DNA of 64,000 nt, from assembly GCA_965261645.1 (NCBI GenBank), contig CBDHDJ010000002.1, forward strand, positions 930,001 through 994,000, read 5' to 3'. The stretch is from CBDHDJ01 sp965261645 (lineage in GTDB: Bacteria; Pseudomonadota; Alphaproteobacteria; SHVV01). Below are positions 8,967-17,332 of this stretch, piece by piece (the stretch's first letter is position 1; every line of letters begins with the position of its first letter). The position numbers and the translations under genes were made by a program. The notes beneath the pieces were generated by a model, which did no database searches, was not told the DNA's origin, and saw only the letters and a program-made list of their open reading frames with translations.

Positions 8967-10510
8967 TGGCGCGCGATGTGACGGGCACAACCGCCGCCCT
9001 CGCGGCCTCCGGTCCACCGCCCACCTTCTCGGGCCACCGCGGGCTCGACCTCGAGGAGCCCCTGATCTTCGAGCAGGGCAAGCCGGGACGCTCGGGAGTC
9101 GATCTCCCCGATGCGCCGCCGATCGCCGATCGCCTTGGCGGACTCGCGCGCGGCCAGCCAGTCGATCTGCCCGGCCTCGCCGAGCCCCAGGTGATACGTC
9201 ACTTCGTGCGCCTGAGCCGGATGAACTACGCGATCGATGCGGGGCTCTACCCGCTCGGCTCGTGCACCATGAAGCACAATCCGCGGCTCAACGAGAAAGT
9301 TGCGCGCACGCCGGGGTTCGGCGATATCCATCCGCTCCAGCCCGAAGCGAGCGTGCAGGGGGCGCTCGAGCTCATCGACACGCTGGCGACGTGGCTCAAG
9401 ACGCTGACTGGCATGCCTGCGGTGGCGATGTCGCCGGGTGCCGGCGCGCACGGCGAGTTGTGCGGCCTGATGGCGATCCGCTCGGCACTGGAGGAGCGGG
9501 GCGATCCCCGCGCGCGCGTGTTGGCGCCCGATTCCGCGCACGGCACCAATCCGGCGACGGCGGCGAGCTGCGGCTACACGGTCGATCCGGTACCGAGCGA
9601 TTCCCGCGGCCGCATCGACCTCCAGGCGGTCAAGGCCAAGCTGGGTGACGATGTTGCCGCCATCATGCTCACCAATCCCAACACCTGCGGGCTGTTCGAG
9701 AACGAGATTCTCGATGTCGCCGAGGCGGTCCATGCGGCCGGCGCATTTTTCTATTGCGACGGCGCCAACTTCAACGCGCTGGTGGGTCGCGTGCGGCCCG
9801 GCGATCTCGGCATCGATGCGATGCACATCAACCTGCACAAGACCTTCTCCACGCCCCATGGCGGCGGCGGGCCGGGCAGCGGACCGGTCGTCTTCTCGGC
9901 GGCCTTGGCGCCCTATATCCCGGTGCCGTGGGTGGTGCACGACGCGACGGGATTCCGGCTGGTCGAGACGGCCGCCGGTAAATCCTTCGGCCGCATGAAG
10001 GCGTTTCATGGCCAGATGGGCATGTTCGTGCGGGCGCTCGCCTACATGCAGAGTCACGGCGCCGACGGGCTGCGCCAGGTGGCGGAGGATGCGGTGCTCG
10101 CCGCCAACTATGTGCTGGCGAAGCTCAAGGATGTCATGACGCCCTCGTTCGAGGGGCCCTGCATGCACGAAGTGCTGTTCGACGACGGCTTCCTCAAGGA
10201 CACCGGCGTGTCAGCGATGGATTTCGCCAAGGCGATGATCGACGAGGGCTATCACCCGATGACGGTCTATTTCCCCCTCGTCGTGCACGGCGCGCTGTTG
10301 ACCGAGCCGACCGAGACCGAATCGAAGGAGAGTCTCGATCAGTTCATCGCCACTTTACGGGCGCTGGCCGAGGCCGCCCAGGCGGGCGAGACCGCGCGAT
10401 TCACCGAGGCCCCCCGTCTTGCGCCGCGGCGCCGCCTGGACGAGACCCGCGCCGCGCGCCAGCCCATCTTGCGTTGGCGGCCGCCGGAGCCGATCCGCGC
10501 GGCGCAATAG
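8963..10510 (+). CDS. gcvPB: glycine dehydrogenase (decarboxylating) subunit 2
   Basis: C-terminal, PLP-binding half of the split P protein (515 residues). The PLP lysine lies in HINLHKTFSTPHGGGGPG. Other anchors are SCTMKHNPRLNE, SPGAGAHGE and NPNTCGLFE. The frame starts with GTG-ATG overlapping the gcvPA stop, and either codon could be the start. It is the last gene of the gcv operon. The L protein (lipoamide dehydrogenase) is not in the window. Confidence 0.96.
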   Translation: MMARDVTGTTAALAASGPPPTFSGHRGLDLEEPLIFEQGKPGRSGVDLPDAPPIADRLGGLARGQPVDLPGLAEPQVIRHFVRLSRMNYAIDAGLYPLGSCTMKHNPRLNEKVARTPGFGDIHPLQPEASVQGALELIDTLATWLKTLTGMPAVAMSPGAGAHGELCGLMAIRSALEERGDPRARVLAPDSAHGTNPATAASCGYTVDPVPSDSRGRIDLQAVKAKLGDDVAAIMLTNPNTCGLFENEILDVAEAVHAAGAFFYCDGANFNALVGRVRPGDLGIDAMHINLHKTFSTPHGGGGPGSGPVVFSAALAPYIPVPWVVHDATGFRLVETAAGKSFGRMKAFHGQMGMFVRALAYMQSHGADGLRQVAEDAVLAANYVLAKLKDVMTPSFEGPCMHEVLFDDGFLKDTGVSAMDFAKAMIDEGYHPMTVYFPLVVHGALLTEPTETESKESLDQFIATLRALAEAAQAGETARFTEAPRLAPRRRLDETRAARQPILRWRPPEPIRAAQ

Positions 10511-10520
10511 GCGGAATCAG

Positions 10521-10545
10521 AAAACCCCTTCGCAGGGGCTCGTTT
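10521..10545. terminator. weak hairpin between gcvPB and the atp operon
   Basis: CCCC at 10525-10528 pairs with GGGG at 10535-10538, flanked by an A-run on the left and a T-rich stretch on the right. It sits just after gcvPB and before the convergent atpF end, so it could serve both strands. The stem is short. The rest of the 10.51-10.68 kb gap shows nothing else recognisable. Confidence 0.35.
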
Positions 10546-10677
10546 CATGCGTGAACGGGCGCGGGCGCGCCTCGTAGCTCATCGCGGACATTCGTGAGCA
10601 GTAGGGCCCACCAATGATCCGCATGAATCAGGTGCTTGAACTTAGGGCCTTGGTGCGGCTTTCGGTGACAGCCGGTA

Positions 10678-11169
10678 CTAGTGCAGTTTCTTCGGTACAT
10701 CACCGATCGAATCGTCGATCAGCTTGGCCGCGCCCTTGTCATCGAGAGTGTCGCGAATCAGCCGCCGGGCGGCGTCGATGGCCAGCGTTGCCGCGGCGTT
10801 GCGGACCTCGGCGACCGCTTCGGCCTCGGCCTGGGTGATCTTGTCGGCGGCAAGCTGGCGCCGCCGCGCCATGTCCGCTTCGAGATCCTGCTCGGCCTTG
10901 CGGGCCAGGCGCTCGGCCTCGGCCTTGGCGTGCTCGACGATCTCTTCCGCCTGATCGACCGCATCTCGCTGCTTGCGCTGATATTCGGCAAGCAGCGCCT
11001 GCGCCTCCTCGCGCAAGAGTACCGCCTCGTCGAGCTCGTGTTTGATGCCGGCCGCCCGCATGTCGAGCGCATCGACGATGCGCCGGTAGCCAAACCGGGC
11101 CACGATCACCGCGAAGGCGACAAAGGCAACCGCGACCCAGAATTCCGCCGAGCCGAAGAGCTCATCCAT
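10678..11169 (-). CDS. atpF: ATP synthase Fo subunit b
   Basis: Peripheral-stalk subunit linking the membrane Fo sector to F1 (163 residues). It has one N-terminal membrane helix (FWVAVAFVAFAVIVARFGYRRI), then a long charged helix rich in Glu, Ala, Lys and Arg. The ATG at 11169 (MDELFGSAEFW) is chosen because the reading frame further upstream only re-reads the b' gene. It overlaps atpF' by 8 bp. Having both b and b' is typical of alphaproteobacteria. Confidence 0.93.
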   Translation of the reverse strand: MDELFGSAEFWVAVAFVAFAVIVARFGYRRIVDALDMRAAGIKHELDEAVLLREEAQALLAEYQRKQRDAVDQAEEIVEHAKAEAERLARKAEQDLEADMARRRQLAADKITQAEAEAVAEVRNAAATLAIDAARRLIRDTLDDKGAAKLIDDSIGDVPKKLH

Positions 11170-11650
11170 CGCCGGCCGCCTTCTTGATTGCCGCGGCCAC
11201 CGCCGCCTCGTCGATCTCGACGCCGAGCAGCCGGGCCGTGGCGGCAGCGGCCGCCTCGGTCGCCACGACTTCAACGTTGGCGAGCGCCGCCTCGCGCATG
11301 GCACGGATATCGCCCTCGGCCGCGGCGAGCTGCTTGGAGAGCTCGGCCTCCACCTCGGCCTTGCGCCGGGCAGCCTCGGCGGCCAGCTCATCGCGCATGG
11401 CCTGGGCGATCTCGTGGGCGCCTGCGCGCGCCTCGGCGAGGGCGGCTTCGTAGGCCTTCAGCGCCGCCTCCGCATCGTTCCGGTAGGTCTCGGCCTGCTC
11501 GAGATCGTCGGCGATGCGGTCCTGGCGCTCTTCGAGCACGACCGCGATGCGCGGCAACGCCACCTTGGCCATGATCAGATAAAGCGCGGCGAAGGTGAGC
11601 ACAAGCCACACGATCTGAGGGGCGAAGTCGGTGACGATCAGCTGCGGCAT
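11162..11650 (-). CDS. atpF': ATP synthase Fo subunit b'
   Basis: Second, diverged stalk subunit (162 residues) that forms a heterodimer with subunit b. The N-terminus PQLIVTDFAPQIVWLVLTFAALYLIM is the membrane anchor, followed by LPRIAVVLEERQDRIADDL and a long alanine/glutamate-rich coiled coil. It lies 37 bp downstream of atpE and overlaps atpF. Confidence 0.93.
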   Translation of the reverse strand: MPQLIVTDFAPQIVWLVLTFAALYLIMAKVALPRIAVVLEERQDRIADDLEQAETYRNDAEAALKAYEAALAEARAGAHEIAQAMRDELAAEAARRKAEVEAELSKQLAAAEGDIRAMREAALANVEVVATEAAAAATARLLGVEIDEAAVAAAIKKAAGDG

Positions 11651-11687
11651 GACGCCGGTCTCCGGGCGTGTTGGAGCTTGGTCCCGC

Positions 11688-11912
11688 TCAACCGAATAGA
11701 ATGAGAAAGGCGATCACGAGCGCGTAGAGCGCGACCGCTTCGGTGAGCGCGAAGCCCAGCAGCACGTTGCCGAACATGCGTGGCGCGGCCGCCGGATTGC
11801 GAATGCCGGCCGACACGTAATCGCCGAAGATGATTCCGATGCCGACGCCGACGCCGGCCAGGGCGATCGTGGCGAGACCGGCGCCAATCATTTTCGCTGC
11901 TTCAACATCCAT
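11688..11912 (-). CDS. atpE: ATP synthase Fo subunit c
   Basis: Proton-carrying ring subunit of 74 residues made of two membrane helices. The proton-binding glutamate is E58 in FALTEAVALYAL. The polar loop RNPAA, which contacts F1, is intact, and the glycine-rich first helix (GVGVGIGIIFG) is present. The glutamate together with the short length suggests a normal proton-type ring. Confidence 0.96.
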   Translation of the reverse strand: MDVEAAKMIGAGLATIALAGVGVGIGIIFGDYVSAGIRNPAAAPRMFGNVLLGFALTEAVALYALVIAFLILFG

Positions 11913-11969
11913 GATTTCGATCCTTTGCTGACGATCAAGGGCGTGAGAGGGGAGAGAAACGATCGCGGC

Positions 11970-12704
11970 CTAATGGTGCATGTGGATGGCGTCGTTGAGG
12001 TAGAGGCAGGTCAGCACGGTGAACACATAGGCCTGCAGGAAAACGACGATCAGCTCCAGCCCATAGAGCGCCACGATGAATACCAGGGGCGCGATGCCGA
12101 GAAAGCCGAGCGCCACGACGAAGCCGCCGAATACCTTGAGAAGCGTATGGCCCGCCATCATATTGGCAAACAGGCGCAACGACAACGTGACCGGCCGCGC
12201 GAGATAGGAGATCAGCTCGATCACGACGAGCAGTGGCGCGAGCGCGACGGGGATTCCCTTGGGCAGGAACAGGCCGAAGAAGCCAAGCCCATGACGGGCA
12301 AAGCCGATCACGGTGACGCCGGTGAACACCACGATGGCCAACGTGAAGGTGACGATGACGTGGCTCGTGGGCGTGAAGCTGTAGGGGATGAGGCCGAGCG
12401 TGTTGGCGAACAAAATGAACATGAATAGCGTGAAGATGAACGGGAAATAGGCGCGGCCCTCGCTGCCGACATTCTCGCGTATGAGATTGGCGATAAACTC
12501 ATACGACAGCTCTGCCATCGACTGCCAGCGGCCCGGCACCATGGCGCGCCCTCTCATGCTGATCGTGACGAACAACGTGGCCGCGGTCACCGCGACCACC
12601 ATCCAGACGGTGGCATTGGTGATCGAGACATCGAGGCCGCCGACCTCCATCGGGACGTGGCGCACGATGAGAAACTGATCGAGGGGGCTGTGTTGTTCGG
12701 CCAC
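11970..12704 (-). CDS. atpB: ATP synthase Fo subunit a
   Basis: Proton-channel subunit of 244 residues with five or six membrane helices. The essential arginine lies in the helix RPVTLSLRLFANMMAGH, and the C-terminal helix YGLELIVVFLQAYVFTVLTCLYLNDA is typical. The start is a GTG. It lies between atpI and atpE in the usual order atpI-atpB-atpE-atpF'-atpF. The F1 genes are not in this window, which matches the split operon arrangement. Confidence 0.95.
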   Translation of the reverse strand: MAEQHSPLDQFLIVRHVPMEVGGLDVSITNATVWMVVAVTAATLFVTISMRGRAMVPGRWQSMAELSYEFIANLIRENVGSEGRAYFPFIFTLFMFILFANTLGLIPYSFTPTSHVIVTFTLAIVVFTGVTVIGFARHGLGFFGLFLPKGIPVALAPLLVVIELISYLARPVTLSLRLFANMMAGHTLLKVFGGFVVALGFLGIAPLVFIVALYGLELIVVFLQAYVFTVLTCLYLNDAIHMHH

Positions 12705-12748
12705 GCTTGACCTCGCTTGTCGTTCCTATGCGCCCTCTCGGGGCGTTG

Positions 12749-13078
12749 TCACGTCTCGTCCCGTTCTTTCGACGCCGTTGTCTCGTCCGCCTCCGCGGTC
12801 ATCTGGCGGGCGATCCGATAAGCGTTGCGGATGCCGGCCGCGACGCCCAGCAAGAGAAATACCAAGAACAACCATGGCCCGGTCTCGAGCCAATCGTCCA
12901 GAAACCACCCAATCAGACCGCCGACCGCGAGCGCCGCCACCATTTCAAGCGCCAGGCGCAGCGCCTGCGCCATGCCGCAGCTCGAGGCCGCGGGCCTGGC
13001 CGGTTGCTGCGCTTCGCGGGCCTTCTTCAGGCGGGTGCCGAGGTCCTCCAGAGACGGGGGCGGTTGACCTTCACTCAT
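12749..13078 (-). CDS. atpI: AtpI-like protein, ATP synthase gene cluster
   Basis: Small protein of 109 residues with two membrane helices (ALEMVAALAVGGLIGWFLDD and LFLVFLLLGVAAGIRNAYR). This is the AtpI architecture thought to help c-ring assembly or Mg2+ handling. The ATG at 13078 (MSEGQPPPSLEDLG) has a GGAGG-like site upstream and is preferred to an earlier in-frame start. It is first in the Fo operon. Confidence 0.85.
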   Translation of the reverse strand: MSEGQPPPSLEDLGTRLKKAREAQQPARPAASSCGMAQALRLALEMVAALAVGGLIGWFLDDWLETGPWLFLVFLLLGVAAGIRNAYRIARQMTAEADETTASKERDET

Positions 13079-13236
13079 CGAACCTCCGGGGAGCCCCTGT
13101 CGCTCCCTGCGGGCCCGGCGCAGTCCGTACGGCTGCATCGAGGCGCGGGAACCATACGGGCTGCGTCAGGGGCCTGTCAAGGTCGGGCCACTTCGCCGTA
13201 AGTTGCTGAAAACTATCGGAAATTTAGTGCGAGCGG

Positions 13237-16200
13237 CTACTCGGCCGCGCGCAGGGCTTCGGCTTCGACGAGGTCCACCGAGACAATCTGCGACACCCCG
13301 CGCTCGCTCATCGTGATGCCGTAGAGCCGGTCCATGCGCCCCATGGTGATCGGATTGTGGGTGACGACCAGGAAGCGGGTGCCGCACTGCTGCGCGATGT
13401 CCGTAATCAGCGACAGGAACAGCTCGACATTGGCATCATCGAGCGGCGCGTCAACCTCGTCGAGCACGCAGATCGGCGCCGGATGGGTCAGGAACACGGC
13501 GAACAGGAGGGAGATCGCGGTCAGCGCCTGTTCACCGCCCGACAGCAGCGACATGGACTGCAGCCGCTTGCCCGGCGGGCTCGCCATGATCTCAAGGCCT
13601 GCCTCGAGCGGATCGTCCGATTCCGTCAGCGCAAGATGGGCCCGGCCGCCGCCGAACAGGCGGGTGAAAAGCTTGCGGAAATGCTCATCGACCTCGGTGA
13701 AGGCGGCCTTGATGCGCTCGCGCCCTTCCCGGTTCAAACGTGCGATGCCCTGGCGCAGCCGGTCGATCGCCGCCTCGAGATCGGCGCGCTCGTCCCGCAT
13801 GGTTTGCAATTTTTCGTCGATCTCGGCCGCCTCCGCTTCGGCGCGCAGGTTGACTGGACCCATATTGTCACGCTCGCGCTTGAGCCGCTCGAGGCGGACC
13901 TCCGTCGGCCCCGCCTCCGGTATGGGCGCGCCGTCCTTGAGGTCAGCGGCGGCCAGAGCCTCATCGGGTGCGCACGCGAGCTCGGCCTGAATGCGTGCCG
14001 CCACCTCGGCGCGCCGGTCTTCGGCCTGCGCGGCCTGGGCTTCGCAACGGACCCGCTCTTCGCGCGCCGCGCCCTGCGCCGCCTGCGCTGACCGGGCTGC
14101 GCGATCCTGGGCGGCGAACTCGTTTTCAGCGGCGGCCAAGGCGTCCGCCGCCGCGGTGCGGGCCGCTTCGGCCTCGCCCATGTGGCTGAGCAGCGTCCGG
14201 CGGCGCTCGGCGATCTCGGCCGGCCGATCGGCAAGCGCGGCGCGCTCCGCTTCAACTTCGTCGTGGCGCGCGCTGAGCTGCGCGAGTTGGTCCCGGGTAT
14301 TGGCCACGCGGGCCTCCCAAGATTGCCGCTCGGACTCAATGGTCGCGAGGCGCCCCGCCCTCCGCTCTAAGCGCGCCTGCCGCTGGTCGACGGCACGCTG
14401 GGCATCGGCGAGGGCGGCGCGCCGGGTCTCGAGCGCCGTGCGCGCTTTGGCCACTTCGCGCCGCGCCCCCTCCGTTGGTGGCAGGGCGCGCAGGGCCACC
14501 TCGGCGGCCTCGCTTTGCGCTTCGGCCTCGCCGAGCGCCTCTTCGAGATCGCTTGCGGCCTCAGCAAGCGCGGCCAGGCGGGACACACGCGCGGCATTGG
14601 CCTCGCGGGCTTCGGTGTGCTTCTCGCGCTCCTCAGCGAGCTTATCGTCGGCCGCCCGGGAAGCCTCGCGCGCCGCGGCTTCGAACCGCGCAGCCGCAGC
14701 CGCGGCTGCGGCTGCCTCGGCGAGGTGTTGGCGGGCCGCCGTGAGGGGCGCCTCGAGCTCGGCGATCTCATCCTGCACGTGGCGCAGCCGATTACGTTGA
14801 GCGAGCTTGCTCGCCCGGGTCGTGATGCCCGCGGTGACGGTCAAGCCATCCCAGCGCCACAGCGTGCCGGCACGGCTGACCAGGCGCTGACCCTGAGCCA
14901 GCATTTCCTGCAAAGACGCGCCGTCGTCCTCCTCGATCACACCGATTTGGGCGAGGCGTGGCGCCAGCACCTCCGGCGCCGTGACAAAGCGGCTGAGCGG
15001 CACCGCGCCGTCGGGCAACGCCGGCGCAGCCGCCGGGGCGGAGAGCTGGCGCCAGTGGGCTGGTGCGGATGCCTGCGCCGAGGCTTCGAGATCGTCGCCC
15101 AAAGCGGCGCCCACCGCCGCTTCATAGCCGTCCTCAATCACGACTTGTTCGGCGAGCGGGGGCGGGCGATCAGCGGTCGTCTCGCCGAGCAAACGTACGA
15201 GCGCCTCATGCTCGGCGCGGAGCGCGGCCACGGGGGCCTCGAGATCAGGTAGCGGCTCGCGGGCCTCGGCGGCCGCCCGTTCCGCGCCCGCCCGGTCTTG
15301 CTCCGCCGCGGCCCATGCCTTGCGCGCCCGGCGCGCGGCCTCCTGCTCGTCCGCAAACAGGATCGCGGCCGTCTTGCCGCCGCTCGGCGCCGCTTCTTTT
15401 TGGAGGCGGTCCCGCTCATCCGCGATCGCCTGCCGGCGGTCCTGTGTCCGGGCCCTTCGGGCCGCGCCCTCTTCTTGCTGTCGGGTCAGGCTGACCCGTC
15501 TCGCCTCTGCCGCGGCCACGCGCGTGGTCAAGCCCTGGAATTGTTGATCGAGGTCGAGCACGGCAGCAGTTTCTACGGCAAGCTGCTGCTCGGTCTCGTC
15601 GTGGCGCGAGTCATCGTCGCGGCCGGCGGTGTCGAGCTCGGCGCGTTCATCATCGAGGCGCGCCAGGGCCTCATCGGCATCGGCCAGGCGGACCTCCTCG
15701 CGGCCGAGATCGTCGGCGATTTGCGCGAGCAGCCCCTCGAGGCGCCGGCGGTCGTCGTTGAGGCGCTCTTCCTCGGCATCGAGCGCCTCGCTGGCCGCGG
15801 CGAGCCGGCTGAGGCGGGCGGCGGCCTCCGCCTCGTTCTGGCGCAGGCCGCCCAGCGCGTCCGCGGCCTTAAGCTGGGCGGCGCTGGCAGCCGCCGCCTC
15901 GCGCGTCCGTTCCACAACCTCGGCCTCCGCCGCGTTGAACCGGCGGCGCGCCTCATCGAGCGCTGCGCTGGCGTCGCACCAGGCGTGATGGAACAGGATC
16001 GCCTCGGCGCGGCGGATGTGGCCGCTCAGATTGCGGTACCGCGTCGCCTGGCGCACCTGGCGCTTGAGGCCCTGGAGCTGACTCTCGAGGACGGCCATGA
16101 CGTCGCCGAGCCGGCCGAGATTGGTCTCCGCGGCACGCAAGCGCAGCTCCGCCTCGTGGCGGCGCGAGTGAAGCCCGCTTATGCCCGCCGCCTCCTCGAG

Positions 16201-16689
16201 GATCGCGCGCCGGTCCAAGGGCTTGGCTTGGATGATCGCGCCAATCTCGCCCTGGCTGACGAGCGCCGGCGAATGCGCGCCGGTGGCCGCATCGGCGAAC
16301 AGAAGCTGGACGTCGCGCGCCCGCACCTCGCGGCCGTTGACGCGATAGATGGAGCCGCTCTCGCGCTCGATATGGCGTGAGACCTCGAGCTCGTCACTGT
16401 GGTTGAAGAGCGCGGGCGCCGTGCGATCGCTGTTGTCGAGGCTCAACACGACCTCGGCGATGTTGCGTGCGGGGCGGACGCCGGTACCGTTGAAGATTAC
16501 ATCGTCCATGCCGCTGCCGCGCATGCGCTTGGCCGAATGCTCGCCCATGACCCAACGCACGGCTTCGACGAGGTTGGACTTGCCGCAGCCGTTCGGTCCG
16601 ACGACGCCGGTCAGGCCGGGTTCGATACTGAACTCGACGGGATCGACGAATGACTTGAAGCCGACGGTCCGCAGGCGATTAAACTGCAC
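13237..16689 (-). CDS. smc: chromosome segregation protein SMC
   Basis: Condensin ATPase of 1150 residues that organises and segregates the chromosome. The N-terminal head has Walker A GPNGCGKS at residues 31-38 and VRWVMGE. Two long coiled coils rich in Ala, Glu and Arg surround a hinge near residues 510-630. The C-terminal head carries the ABC signature LSGGEQALTAISLLFA and Walker B ICVLDEVDAPLDDAN. It starts at a GTG. The coils are unusually alanine-rich, as expected at this GC content. It lies next to the DsbA-like gene as in other alphaproteobacteria. Confidence 0.96.
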   Translation of the reverse strand: MQFNRLRTVGFKSFVDPVEFSIEPGLTGVVGPNGCGKSNLVEAVRWVMGEHSAKRMRGSGMDDVIFNGTGVRPARNIAEVVLSLDNSDRTAPALFNHSDELEVSRHIERESGSIYRVNGREVRARDVQLLFADAATGAHSPALVSQGEIGAIIQAKPLDRRAILEEAAGISGLHSRRHEAELRLRAAETNLGRLGDVMAVLESQLQGLKRQVRQATRYRNLSGHIRRAEAILFHHAWCDASAALDEARRRFNAAEAEVVERTREAAAASAAQLKAADALGGLRQNEAEAAARLSRLAAASEALDAEEERLNDDRRRLEGLLAQIADDLGREEVRLADADEALARLDDERAELDTAGRDDDSRHDETEQQLAVETAAVLDLDQQFQGLTTRVAAAEARRVSLTRQQEEGAARRARTQDRRQAIADERDRLQKEAAPSGGKTAAILFADEQEAARRARKAWAAAEQDRAGAERAAAEAREPLPDLEAPVAALRAEHEALVRLLGETTADRPPPLAEQVVIEDGYEAAVGAALGDDLEASAQASAPAHWRQLSAPAAAPALPDGAVPLSRFVTAPEVLAPRLAQIGVIEEDDGASLQEMLAQGQRLVSRAGTLWRWDGLTVTAGITTRASKLAQRNRLRHVQDEIAELEAPLTAARQHLAEAAAAAAAAARFEAAAREASRAADDKLAEEREKHTEAREANAARVSRLAALAEAASDLEEALGEAEAQSEAAEVALRALPPTEGARREVAKARTALETRRAALADAQRAVDQRQARLERRAGRLATIESERQSWEARVANTRDQLAQLSARHDEVEAERAALADRPAEIAERRRTLLSHMGEAEAARTAAADALAAAENEFAAQDRAARSAQAAQGAAREERVRCEAQAAQAEDRRAEVAARIQAELACAPDEALAAADLKDGAPIPEAGPTEVRLERLKRERDNMGPVNLRAEAEAAEIDEKLQTMRDERADLEAAIDRLRQGIARLNREGRERIKAAFTEVDEHFRKLFTRLFGGGRAHLALTESDDPLEAGLEIMASPPGKRLQSMSLLSGGEQALTAISLLFAVFLTHPAPICVLDEVDAPLDDANVELFLSLITDIAQQCGTRFLVVTHNPITMGRMDRLYGITMSERGVSQIVSVDLVEAEALRAAE

Positions 16690-16704
16690 GACTGGTTCTA
16701 CCCC

Positions 16705-17325
16705 TCAATCGGCTTCCAACAAGGGCCGTAAAAGGGCTTCGAGACTCACAAACGGCAGATCGCCCGAGTGCTTCACGCCGTTGATCAGAAAGCTCGGTGT
16801 CGAGGTGATGTCGTAGCGCTCATGGGCTTCGAGGCGGCTCTTGAGGACCCTTTCGCTCAACTCCTCATCGTTGAGGCAGGCGCGGAATTTCTCCTCCGTC
16901 ACACCGCCAAGGCTCCCCAGCATCGTCAGTGCGAGCAACGGGTCCTTGTGCAGCGACCAGCCGTCCTGCTGCTTGAACAGGACATCGAGAAAGCTGAAGA
17001 AGCGCTCCGGTCCGGCGCAGCGCGCGAGGATCGCGGCGTGAAAGGAGGCCCGGTCGAGCGGGTAGTCGCGAATGATGAAGCGTACCTTGCCGGTGTCGAT
17101 GTACTGGGCTTTCATCTGGGGAAAGGTCTTTTCATGAAATGCGGCGCAGTGGGGGCAGGTGAGCGAAACATACTCGATGATCGTCACTGGCGCGTTGGCA
17201 TCTCCCAGCACCATCTCGGTGTAGGGGACGCTGGTCTGTGCGTGGGCCGGCGAGAACAGAACACATGCGCTAAGCGCGACCAGGAACAACGCATAGAGGC
17301 CTCTAATTTGGGGTATCGGCATCAC
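16705..17325 (-). CDS. DsbA-family periplasmic thiol-disulfide oxidoreductase
   Basis: Exported protein of 206 residues. A signal peptide ends at AHA. The catalytic CPHC lies in IEYVSLTCPHCAAFHEKTFP, and the cis-proline loop is STPSFLING. This belongs to the thioredoxin_4 / BdbD-DsbA group found beside smc in alphaproteobacteria. It most likely introduces or reshuffles disulfides in envelope proteins. The IS pair at 17333 begins eight bp before the start codon, so the native promoter has been displaced and expression may now depend on the IS. Confidence 0.9.
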   Translation of the reverse strand: MMPIPQIRGLYALFLVALSACVLFSPAHAQTSVPYTEMVLGDANAPVTIIEYVSLTCPHCAAFHEKTFPQMKAQYIDTGKVRFIIRDYPLDRASFHAAILARCAGPERFFSFLDVLFKQQDGWSLHKDPLLALTMLGSLGGVTEEKFRACLNDEELSERVLKSRLEAHERYDITSTPSFLINGVKHSGDLPFVSLEALLRPLLEAD

Positions 17326-17332
17326 TGAACCA

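Noticed and set aside
8636..10168. A 510-codon minus-strand open frame across gcvPA-gcvPB
   Set aside because: It is antisense to two clear genes, is rich in Arg and His as GC-rich shadow frames are, and shows no motif.
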